DNA from: Chlorops oryzae
Taxonomy: Eukaryota > Arthropoda > Insecta > Diptera > Chloropidae
DNA: 64,000 bases
NCBI GenBank assembly: GCA_020466095.1
Contig: CM035807.1
Location: 31,606,712 to 31,670,711, forward strand
Direction of reading: 5' to 3'
In this document: positions 20,430 to 32,500 of the stretch, in pieces
Numbering within the stretch: position 1 is the first letter of the stretch
Layout of the letters: every line of letters begins with the position of its first letter
The notes under the pieces: model-generated
The model's input: the letters and a program-made list of their open reading frames with translations, nothing else
Told to the model about the DNA's origin: nothing
Database searches by the model: none
Position numbers and translations under genes: made by a program

Positions 20430-21285
20430 TTTATACCCGACACACTCTGTGTCGAGGGTATATTGCGTTTGTTGGGTTGTGTGTAACACCCAGAACCAGT
20501 CGAGATAGACTATACAAAATGTATATAGAAATGATCAGCGTCACCAGGAGATTCGATTTAGACATGTCCGTCTGTCTGTCCGTCTGTTTGTATACAGTTT
20601 TCTTATCGATGGAGTTGAGCTATCGCGACAAAATTTGGTATGCGTGCTCACGGGGATATGAGTAAGAACAAGTTCGAGAATGGACCCGATCGGACCATTT
20701 TTAGGGGTACCTCCAGTACTAGGGTCTGTTACGAAAATCACAAAAACTGCTCTAAAATCGAAGTCCTTCAAGATATTTTGATGAAATTTGATATTTGATC
20801 ATATTTAAAGGCCAGTAGTATTATTTCCAAAAATTGAAAAAGTGGGCGTGGCAGAAGGGCGGTTTTCGAAAATTGTCTCCTACACCTGAAATTCAAATGG
20901 GACTTGAACGAAATTTGGCACTTATGCTTCGTTTGTAGCAAAAAACATCCTCCAAAAAAATTTCCTTGGTCGGTCCTTTATTAAGGGTACCTCCAGTACT
21001 AGGGTCTGTCACAAAAATCCCAAAACTGCCTTTAAATCGGACTTTTTTGAAATATTTTAATGAAACTTAAAATTTGAGCGTATATTTAAGTCTCCGATTA
21101 TAGTTCAACAAAAATTGGAAAAGTGGGCGTGGCAAAGGGGCAGTTTTCATAAAGAAATCTATCAAAAGTCGGTATATGGGGCCCCTTATGGTCTTAAACA
21201 CCTCTTGATATTAAAAATTATTTAAACATGTGTGTCGTTCGGGTATTCTAATTGTCAGGCTCAGCCTGACTTTAACAACCTGTAC
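20430..21285 (-). mobile_element. DINE-1-like element, subfamily 2, reverse orientation
   Basis: In reverse it starts with the GTCAGGCTCAGCCTGAC hairpin (near 21255) and ends ACACTCTGTGTCGAGGGTAT-like hairpin to TATAAAA at 20430. A short GTCTGTC array is at 20568-20590. GGGCGTGGCA blocks and two copies of CCTCCAGTACTAGGGTCTGT are inside. It ends about 130 bases before the 113-bp satellite. Confidence 0.65.
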
Positions 21286-21418
21286 TTGGAATTCGCATTT
21301 TCTATTTTAAAAACTTTAAACCATTTTCGTTATATAAGTCTAGAAATAGATCTGTATCTGGAAATCAAAACCTGTTTTGAAATTTTAAACATACTTAAAC
21401 GATTACTCCGATTATTGA

Positions 21419-23960
21419 AGAGCTAGAGCAAAATAACATCTGGTATCCTGGGAATCACGATTCAAATCATTTAACCGCATTTTCATAGCAAATATTTTCA
21501 AAACCTTTAAAGCCGATTTGTCCTTAATATAGAGCTAGAGCAAAATAAGCAAACTGGTGATCGCTGGGAAAATTCAAAATCCTGGATTTTCATAAAAATT
21601 TCAAATTGACCTTTAAAGCCGATTTCTCCTTAAATAATTCTAAGCAAATAAGCAATTGGTGATCCTGGAAATTCAAAATCGATTTCATAGAAATTATTCC
21701 CAATAATTACACTATTAAAGCCGATTTTCCCTTAATATAAGAGCTAGAGCGAAATATAAGCAAACCTGGTGATCCCTGGGAAAATTCAAAAAATCCGGAT
21801 TTTCGATAGATAAATTTTCAAAATACCTTTAAAAGCCGATTTCTCCCTTAATATAAGAGCTAGAGCCAAAATAAGCAAATCTGGTGATCGCCTGGGAAAA
21901 TTCAAAAATCCGGATTTTCATAGAAAATTTTCAAAATACCTTTAAAAGCCGATTTCTCCCTTAATATAAGAAGCTAAGAGCCAAATAAGCGAATCTGGTG
22001 ATCAGCCTGGGAAAATTCAAAAATCCGGATTTTCATAGAAAATTTTCAAAATTACCTTTTAAACCTTTGAAATAGCTAAAAATTTACATGATTTCTCCCT
22101 TAATATAAGAGCTAGAGCCAAAATAAGCAATCTGGTGATCGCCTGGGAAAATTCAACATAATCCGGATTTTCATAGAAAATTTTCTTTAAAAATTCCTTT
22201 ATCATTACAATTTGAGGGTTACTGGACATAGATTAAAACCTTTAAAAGCCTGAATCTCCTTAATATAAGGCTAGAGCCAAAATAAGCAAATCTGGTGATC
22301 GCCTGGGAAAATTCAAAAAATCCGGATTTTCATAGAAAATTTCTAAAATATCTTTAAATGCCGATTTCTCCCTTAATATAAGAGCTAGAGCCAAAATAAG
22401 CAAATCTGGTGATCGCCTGGGAAAATTCAAAAATCCGGATTTTCATAGAAAATTTTTAAAAACCTTTAAAAGCCGATTTCTCCCTTAATATAAGAGCTAG
22501 AGCGAAAATAAGCAAATCTGGTGATCGCCTGGGAAAATTCAAAAATCCGGATTTTCATAGAAAATTTTCAAAACTACCTTTAAAAGCCGATTTCTCCCTT
22601 AATATAAGAGCTAGAGCCAAAATAAGCAAATCTGGTGATCGCCTGGGAAAATTCAAAAATCCGGATTTTCATAGAAAATTTTCAAAATACCTTTTAAAAA
22701 GCCGATTTCTCCCTTAATATAAGAGCTAGAGCCAAAATAAGCAAATCTGGTGATCGCCTGGGAAAATTCAAAAAATCCGGATTTTCATAGAAAATTTTCA
22801 AAATACCTTTAAAAGCCGATTTCTCCCTTAATATAAGAGCTAGAGCCAAAATAAGCAAATCTGGTGATCGCCTGGGAAAATTCAAAAATCCGGATTTTCA
22901 TAGAAAATTTTTAACAAACCTTTAAAAGCCGATATCTCCCTTAATATAAGAGCTAGAGCGAAAATAAGCATATCTGGTGATCACCTGGGAAAATTCAAAA
23001 ATCCGGATTTTCATAGAAAATTTTCAAAATCCTTTAAAAGCCGATTTCTCCCTTAATATAAGAGCTAGAGCCAAAATAAGCATATCTGGTGATCGCCTGG
23101 GAAAATTCAAAAATCGGATTTTCATAGAAAATTTTCAAAATACCTTTAAAAGCCGATTTCTCCCTTAATATAAGAGCTAGAGCCAAAATAAGCAAATCTG
23201 GTGATCGCCTGGGAAAATTCCCAATATAATACCTTGGATTTTCAATAGAAAATTTTTAAAAACTCTTTAAAATGCCGATTTCTCCTTAATATAAGAGCTA
23301 GAGCCAAAATAAGCAAATCCTGGTGATCGCCTGGGAAAATTCAAAAAATCCGGATTTTCATAGAAAATTTTTCAAAAACCTTTAAATGCCGATATCTTCC
23401 TTAATATAAGAGCTAGAGCAAAATAAGCAATCTGGTGATCGCCTGGGAAAATTCCAAATATATCCGGATTTTCATAGAAAATTTTTTAAAAATCTTTTAA
23501 AAGCCGATTTCTCCCTTAAATATAAAGCTAGAGCGAAAATAAGCAAATCTGGTGATCACCTGGGAAAATTCAAAAATCCGGATTTTCATAGAAAATTTTT
23601 AAAAACCTTTAAGAGCCGATATCTCCTTAAATATAATGCTAGAGCCAAAATAAGCAAATCTGGTGATCGCTGGGAAAATTCAACAAATCCGGATTTTCAT
23701 AGAAAATTTTCAAAATGCTTTTAAAAGCCGATTTCTCCCTTAATATAAGAGCTAGAGCCAAAATAAGCAAATCTGGTGATCGCCTGGGAAAATTCAACAA
23801 ATCCGGATTTTCATAGAAAATTTTCAAAAAACCTTTAAAAGCCGATATCTTCTTAAATATAAGAGCTAGAGCCAAAATAAGCTAGAGCGAAAATCAGCAA
23901 ATCTGGTGATCACCTGGGAAAATTTAAAAAAAAACAGGAATTTCATAGAAATTTTTCAAA
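21419..23960. repeat. 113-bp satellite, about 22 monomers
   Basis: The repeat unit carries CTAGAGCCAAAATAAGCAAA, TCTGGTGATCGCCTGGGAAA and CCGGATTTTCATAGAAAATT. Central monomers (about 21830-23220) are very alike and differ mainly by G-C-C/G-C-G or single-base changes. Monomers at the left edge (21419-21700) and after 23220 carry many small deletions and substitutions. This edge decay is what unequal crossing over produces. Short open frames through it simply read the repeat and are not genes. Confidence 0.93.
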
Positions 23961-25650
23961 AAACCTCTTTGTACATTCTTCTTCTTTTTTTAATCATATT
24001 TTAAAGATCTACATGAAAACCATAAAGAGCTCTCACATTGCTTTTCGTTCATACAGGACTGAAAATGCACTTTCGGGGCAAGTTTAAAATAGTATATCTC
24101 AGCTTTGGGTGAAAATGAGTGAAAGAGGAATACCATTTATGAAAGCTCATAAATTGCTTTAAAAAATATAAGAAAATTAAAGTGGTGTTTTTGGGTGTTT
24201 TTTTTTTAGTTGGCTTCTAAACTGAGTAGCATTTATGCAATATTTGAAGCCCTATAAAAAAAATTCACATTTTTTATTCGGTTAAATAAAATTAATTTTT
24301 TGTTTAAGTTTCATAAAAAACACGAAAAAAAATTGATTCATTAAATGTATTTCAAATATGTATTTACTAGAAAATGTTTTGCTAAACACTCAAAAATCGC
24401 AATTTTCGTACGAAAAATTTGGTAAAAAGCCCTAACTTTGAAAAGCTGTAGCATCCACAAAAATAATTTGTTCATAGAGATATTTTGGATCTTTTCTAAT
24501 CAAAGTTTTTCCTTTACAATGATACTAAATTTGCTAGGCTTTGCTGCCACAAATTTTTCGATTTTTGTGCACGGGACTAGAAGAAATTTGAATTTCAACC
24601 TCGTCGTTTGAGATTTTCCGCTTAATTGATAAATTTTTCTTTTTCCATTATTTCTAAACAAAAGCGTTTGTATTTCCAATCAAGGCCACCATTGTTGCTC
24701 TCATCAAAAGTTCCCCCATTAATTTTTTCTCCATAAAAGAAATAATTTTCCGTGATAAATTTATTGTTTTTAATATTTATTGGTTAGTTTTCACAACGTC
24801 TTTTAAGCTTATTTCTAATTGTTTAACAATTTAAAGACTGATTTTGACTGCTTCCGCAGCAGATAATTTAGTGACTTAAAAACATAAGCAAAAAAAAGAA
24901 TTAATATTGCCATCGCTTTGAGCTAGTTTAAAGAAACCAACTTAAGAACACTTTTGGGATTTTTTCAATCATTTTAAATAGAAAACTTATTTATTTATTT
25001 AATTTGTTCTTTTAATTATGTATAATGAAATAAAGAAAGAGAGCAAATGACCTGCTTTTTTTTTTAGAATTTTTTCGAATGTTGACGACTAAACTTCTTG
25101 AAGGTCCTACAAAATCAAAGTTATAAGCAAGAAGTGATCTACAATGTCATAATTCTAAGCTACCTCTGATACATTTCTCTGTTAAACTTAATTATTTACA
25201 ATTTTTGCTTGGCAATGTTAGCTTATAAGAAATTATTGAGCATTTTAATACTTTCGTTTTTTTTTCGAGCTAATTATTTCCGGAACCGCTGCGTTGTCCT
25301 TGCACACCGGAATGTCTAGAGCCGGGACGTGAATGTACAATTGCATAATGATCGTTATCAATTGGCATTGACCTTCAAGAATATACATTTATATAGGTAT
25401 GTAGGTTAGGGTAGAATATTTTTTAAAAGGTCCTACATCTATTTAATTAAAAGGTGTTTTTTTACGAAGCACACTACCTTTCCCACAGATTTAGTTGGTT
25501 AAAAATTTTTTTAGGCATTTCAAAACTTCGGGTAAAGCTAGTGTTTACGACATATACAGCTGTACTTAAAATAATAGGAGCGCTAACAAGCGCTATAAAT
25601 TAATGAGACAAAGTATGGCCGGGCTGATCCGGAGCTTTCTTTCTGTATAT
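23961..25650. other. AT-rich non-coding stretch
   Basis: No gene, no defined transposon ends. Mostly A/T-rich sequence with short homopolymer runs. Confidence 0.4.
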
Positions 25651-25859
25651 GGGCATTTCCGCCCTCCAGTATTTTTTTCGTACGTTCGCCACCTCATTCT
25701 CCAACAGTTTCCTTCTAGTTTTCTTTGCAATCTGATAGTATTTTGTTAGCTTCACATGTGGTGCAGAAGATGGACCTCTTAAAGTTTTAGTTCTCATAAG
25801 GATAGCAATAAAAATGCGGTCGCGAACGTACGAAAAAAATACTGGGAGCCGAAATGCCC
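25651..25859. mobile_element. GGGCATTTCC-ended MITE, copy 2
   Basis: It starts GGGCATTTCCGCCCTCCAGT and its right end is the complement (GGGCATTTCGGCTCCCAGTA). The inverted ends extend about 45 bases through TTTTTTTCGTACGTTCGC. AT flanks both sides (25649-25650 and 25860-25861), as in the copy at 15962. The AT duplication and GGG start resemble ISL2EU-type elements; this assignment is tentative. Confidence 0.65.
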
Positions 25860-26594
25860 ATATACAAAATTTTACCAATCGAAAATCATCCTTGGAAGAT
25901 CTTGATTGTCGCGGATCCGAGCTGTGGTATAGTCCGGTCTGATTCAAAATGCAGGAAGATAGAAAAATCAGGGGACAAAGACATACCCCGTCTGAGATGG
26001 CGGCTTTCCGAATGACCTTTGGTAACACTACTATTATTTTGAGCACAGCTTTTAAACAAAAAATTTGTTACAATAGCCAAAAGAATTACAAATATTAAGT
26101 AAAAAAAAAAGCAGATCAGAACGATAGATTAAGACTCAACTAAGAGAATCATTATTGTTATTATAACAGTCCCTTTCAGATGTGACTTCATCCAGCTTTC
26201 TGATCAAAAACTTAAAATTAGTAATAAGATTATTGACAACAATCGATTAACTTAAAAACAAAATTGTTACATTACTACAGAAATTTGAAAATTTGAATTT
26301 GTTTTTCTACATAAAAATCAGTAGGTAAAGCCACTGACTAAATTACGATACTAAGTATCAGTTACGTCTTAAGTTCATTCGATAACAAAAGTAAGTCATA
26401 AGATATAGATTAAATTAAAGATCAAAACAAAAATTTTGAAGGGCATGCTCTTTTGTCCATCCGCTCAATTGTATCATCTAAAAGATTTTCTTTCCAAAAT
26501 TGTGTCGTGTTGGAGATGCGTGTATGTATGTGTGTGCGTGTGTATGTGTGTATTTTATTGTTTTTTTTTTTCTCAAAATAGTTTGAATAGGATT

Positions 26595-29500
26595 TTAATA
26601 TCTATCAGACCTATTGGAATGTATTGTTGAACCACCACTTGTATATCCTTTATGAGCATCACGTCCATGCAGAGAGTACCGTGAACCATACTGACTGCCA
26701 TGCCAGCTTCGATATGGGTCGTACTCCTCGATGATCGAGGGCTCTTTCTCAATGATCTAAGTGGGGGCAGAAACCAGAAATAATAACGTCAAGAAAATTC
26801 AATAGAGTTGAAAGAAATTCAAATACGTACCTCCGTGTTCGCACAACTGCAACTCATGGCCGTGCACAGGAAAATATTCATTAGCAACATTATTAGGAAA
26901 AGCACACCCAATGTTATTGCCAGCCATAAAAGCCAGTAAGGACGAACGCCGCTGTCGTTGCAAGGTGCAATTACTAAAAAAAAAAAAATATTAAAAAAAT
27001 TTAATATTAAATATTAAATATTCTTTCGGTTAAACACTCACATCGCGCCTCGTCAGGATCGAGTACGAAAACCGTCGTACCCGCTACACTTGAACCCTCC
27101 TCATTCGGACTGACCTTGCGTCCGCCGGTACCACCTTTGGAGAAATCGGCTCGAGCAATTTGTCTGCAGTCTTCTTCCTCACATTTGCCAAAGCAGGAAA
27201 TCACGTCACACTGTAGGTGCATCTCGGAACCTGGAAAGGGAAATTTTCAGGGCATTCGATATGTCATACGAAGAAGTGTAGAGCAACTCGCTCTTAGAAG
27301 GGAATAGGTATATTTATCAATCCGTGATAGGAAAAAATATTACCTTCTGGAAATTTGAACATCGATAATATGGTGGCCTCCGCCGAGTGACCATCTGGAC
27401 TAGGTACAAATTGACTTATTGTATTCGCATCAACGGGACAGCTGTAAAAATGATCAATAATTAGTTCTTCTGATTTGGGGGATTTCCTCAGTTGTACAGT
27501 CAAAATTCCATAGCTCGAACCGTCGTTATCCAAAGAAATAGTTCGAGTTATAGAGATTTCAAGTTAGAGAAACGAAATTGTATATGAAATATTCGCTATT
27601 GCCACCCGATTCAGTTTGAGTTATAGAAAATTCAAGTTGTAGAAGTTCAAGTTATGGAATCTTGACTGTATTCTGTACAAGATTTACCCGCGATCGTCAA
27701 GCAATCTCAAACTATTGTTCTTCTTATCGAATGCGAAGCAATTCGTCACCCGTATCCCGTAGGTACCTAGAATGATTAAAGAGAAAGATGAAGCAAGGTT
27801 GATAAATGGAATATAAAGGGCAAAAGAAAGAAGAAATTTTTATAATTAATTAAGCAATTTCACCCAACAAACTGTTTTTCAGAAAATTGAAAATTACCAT
27901 TCGGCTTTGCCACCTCAGCACGTATTTTGTATGGATGTCCGTATACAGTTTCTCGAACCTTTCGATCGTTTTCCAAGAATCTGAGTAATACATGGGCGTT
28001 GTCATCGCTGTAAATAAAGACGGCAAAGTTAAAGACATTATAATTTCTGTTTCGATTTTTCTTCTTTTTTTTTCTGAGGAAAACAAACAAAAAATAATCG
28101 CTTCAGTTGAAGGCTGCAATTAAAATGCTACATTGAGTTGTTGCACGCAGCGATTTGTCACATTGTTGCATTCGGCGCTTATGTAAGGGGAAAACAGAAA
28201 ATTGAAAGAAAAAAAAAAAAAATTAGAAAAATTTTCAATTTCAATTGTTCGGTGCATTGTGCAAGGCTTTTCGGAAAGCAAAACTATCGGACCAACGACA
28301 GCGGCAGTCAGAAGCATCAATTGCAAATGTCAGTGCATTGAGAAAATGCAGCAATTTTGCTATTTAACAGAGCATAAAAATCGCCATTGATAAGTCCAGT
28401 CCAACTAAATTAAAATGAAGCAGCAAAAAATTTGATCTGAAGTCGAAAAATAATAGCCAAAAAGGAAACGCTTTTGTAGAAATAATTTGATATTGTTTCT
28501 AGCTTTCATTCGAAAATATTCGAAAATGCTTTGGGGAATGAAAAATTTTGGCAAAGCCCCTCTCTAGCCCCTGGACTGATATGGGCCTGGTTCGAGAGCA
28601 GTTTCAATTGCTACAGGAATGATCGAACATTTATTAGAAAAATAAAAAATAAAAACAAGTGAATTGAACTAATGAAAATATCCCCTATTAAATCAGCTAA
28701 AATAGTTGGTGTGACGAAATGTATGCTAGAGAGAAGGAGGGGTATAAGCAGTGTCCTATATTCGAGGCATATTTTAGAGCATATTTAAAGTGTAATTTTT
28801 GAAAAATGCGGGAAGCAAGGCTACGCTGGTATGGACACGTCCTGAGAGCAAATAAAGACAGCTAGCCAAAAAAGGGCTGCACACTGCAAAAACAAAGTTG
28901 CAGACGACCAGGGCGTCCAAAAAAAGCGTTGGATGGACACAATAAAATGAGACTTCGAGGCTGTAGGACTTACTTAAGACAGAAAAAAAATGAAGGAACT
29001 GGTCGCGTTTTTCGGAACTCGGTATAAGCCGGGACAAAACGAAAACGCAAGAAGGTTTGAAGGGTAATTTTTTTTAGTTTCTTTTAACTGATTTCGGGAA
29101 AAATTTTTTCCATTTTGCATTCACAAAACGGTCTGAAGGAGTGTTCGGATATAGCTCGTGTGCTCAAAGGAGCTGTCCGGTCGTATTATTCCTTCATTTT
29201 AATCAAAAAACTTTCATAAAATTCAAACCGATTTGGGAGGTATGGGCTTAAAATGGTAAAGAGAAAAGAAACAATTGTTAAGTTTTTGATTTTTTTTTTG
29301 TTGGTTTTTTTGTTAGCAACTAGATGGAGGTTTTTGGGTCAATTATTAAAACAGTTATTTTCTCCATGCCTAAGTCTAAAATTTTGTTACAGGTGGGAAA
29401 GGGAAATATTAAACGCTTTACGAGATATAGCCACAAGTAAATGCGGAACTTAATTCTCGGCCACACTTTTCGAGATCTATTTAAAATTGACCTGTAGCCA

Positions 29501-32500
29501 ATCTGGCAAAACTCAATATAGGGATTACCTATATTTATGAAGTACTTTCAAGAACTTAACTTAAAATTTTGTTACCGTTTTACTTGCTGCACTGGTTTAT
29601 TATAAACTATCAATAGTTTTTCATTTCTTTCTCTTCGTGAAATCAGTTAATTTATTCCTAGCATGTCTCATTACCATAATCTCCTTAAAGTACCCACCTT
29701 CGCTTTGGTAAATAAATTAACTATCTTCTTATTTTTCTCAATGAATATTATTAAGATTTCATTGATTTTATTTGCTGCCCTTGAGATTTCTTTTTAACAC
29801 ATCTGTCAAGCTTTTTGAAATCTGCCTTGGTTTCAAAATGTCTGAAATGACTTTGAGCGAAAAATAACGTCATTTTGACACCTACGTTTGCAAATTCTTG
29901 CCGCTTGCGAGTTGTCGCGAGTTTAAACTCGTATTATATAATTTATAGACATCCATAATATCGACTCGATTTGTGATGGAAGCGTTTCCTACGCAACCAA
30001 ACAAAAACCACATATTTACTTATGTACCTTACATATGCCTGTTCAAATTTGTATTTCTTTGTGACGAAATCAAAACAAAATCGAAATGAAAACTATTTTC
30101 AGTGAGAACCTCTTCTCCTTATTCTCCTTTGCTTCTTCGGATCTATATAATTACAGATCCATTCGAAGAAAAAATTCTGTGTCATGCAATTCATTGAAAA
30201 GGTTAAAGTTCTATTGAACTGCTTCCGGAAATGCTCTCAGACTACTGAGACGAAATTATTAAGTTGCAAGACTTAAACTAATTAAACTTGAGAGAACAAA
30301 GCAAAATGATAAGCTTTAAATAAAATGCAAAAGAAGAAAAAACAAATAAGGGTGCTATAGTCAGGCGAGCCTGACAATAAAATACCCGACACAGACACAC
30401 ATGTTCAAATAATTTTTTACATCAAGAAAACCTATGAACCTCTATGAAAACCGCCCCTTTGCTACGCCCACTTTTAAAATTTTTTTAAAATTCTAATCGG
30501 AGGCTTAAATATACACTCAAATTCTAATTTTCATTGAAATATTTCGAAAAAGTCCGATTTTGGGGCAGTTTTGAGATTTTTGTGACAGACCCTCCCAAGC
30601 AGCAAAATAGAGCGATTCGACCAGCAGCAAGTCGAATCGACCTATTTTGGTTGAAAATACCCTATTTCTGACCTATTTTCCGGCCTTAAATATGACCTAA
30701 CTTAAAAGTCCGTTTCGAAGGTCCAAATTACCTCTATTATACCTATTTCATGACTTCAAAGTCGCTTCGACTTCCAAGTCGATTTTTGGTCGAAAATAGG
30801 TAAAAAATTCCCTATTAAGTGACTTAAAATTGACTTAACTTTGAATTCCAAATTAGGTAATTTTTCAAGGCAAACAGACCAATTTTTTGACTAAAATTCG
30901 ACTTTAAAGTCCGTTTGACTTATAGGGCGAAATAGGGTCAAAAGTTGACTTATTTTGTTGCATGCTTCGACTTCAAAGTCGAGCGGACTTGATTTTTGGA
31001 CTTCATAGTCGGTTTGACTTTAAAGTCGAAATAGGTCAAAATAGGTCGAGCTCCGCCATGTTTTTCGAATGGAAAATTGAGAATTATTCTTCTGCATATG
31101 TTTTTTCTTTAAGAAAAACAATTTTTTTCAAGCAATATTTAGTTAATTTCCATCAATGAGAAAGCCCCTTAAAAATGAAGAAGTAGAAGGAACACTTTCA
31201 CGAAAAATCTCAGCGGGCATATGTTTTTGGGACTTATTAAGCGCAAAATAATTTTTAATGAAGTCCATATTTTATTTATTATTTATTTCTTAAGACACAC
31301 GAAGAAGAAAATCTCTCGTTCATTTCTGCTTTCGAGTAATACGAATGACTGAGTAAGATATTATGTATTTATATCTTTCTCTGTTACTCTCTCTCTCACT
31401 TTTTTCGTTTCCTTTTACGTTCTCTTTCGTTTTACTCATAAGTCCAATTAGGTCGAAAATTGGTCATTGCGACTTCTTTTCGACTAATATTAGGTAAACG
31501 GACTTCTTTTCGCCCTGACTTTGAAGTCGAAATGCCCTATTATGACCTATTATTACCGCCAATCGACTTCCAATCTATTCCCCACTTACGTCGACTCGAC
31601 GTCGAATCGACGTAATTTCGACCTATTTAGGTTAGGTCAAGTAAATATTCTGACCTAATATAGGTAAGAATTTACCAATTTTCGACCTATTTTGCTACTT
31701 GGGCTAGTACTGGAGGAACTCTTAATAATGAACCGATCAAGAAATTTTTTGGGAGAATGTTTATGGCTACAAAAGAAGCATAAGTGCCAATTTTTCAAGT
31801 CCCATTTGAATTTCGGGTGTGGGAGAAAATTTTCAAAAAATTCCCTTCTGCCACGCCCACTGGAGGTACCTCTAAAATTGTACCCCTATCGGGTCCATTC
31901 TCGAACTTATTTTTACTCATGTGCCTGTGAGTACGAATAGCCAATTTCGTCAAGATAGCTCAACTCCCTTCTGCCACGCCCACTTGACCAATTTTTTAAA
32001 ATCATATTACTTGCCTTTAAACATGTTCAAATATCGAACTTCATCAAAATATCTTGAAGGACTTCGATTTAAGAGCAGTTTTTGTGATTTTCGTAACAGA
32101 CCCTAGTACTGGAGGTACCCCTTAAAATAGTCCCATCGGGTCCATTCTCGAACTTGTTTTTACTCATGTGCCTGTGAGTACGTATACCAAATTTTAAAGA
32201 TAGCTCAACTCCTTCGATAAGATAACTGTATACAGACAGACAGACAGATAGACAGATAGACAGACAGATAGACAGACAGACAGACAGATAGATAGACAGA
32301 CAGACGGACAGACAGACGGACATGGCTAAATCGAATCTCCTGGTGACGCTGATCAATTTCTATATATATTTGATATGGTCTATCTCGACTGGTTCTGGGT
32401 GTTACACACAACCACACAAACGCAATATACCCTCGACACAGAGTGTTTCGGGTATAAAAAACCACTCAAATGAACCACAAGAAATAGAAGCAAAATCGAT

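Noticed and set aside
22694..23875. Open frames reading PRRSPDLLILALALILREKS repeats
   Set aside because: They are translations of the 113-bp satellite. Indels between monomers break the frame.
25600..26046. 148-codon minus-strand frame
   Set aside because: It spans the GGGCATTTCC MITE and its flank. It has no domain, and the MITE ends fall inside the frame.
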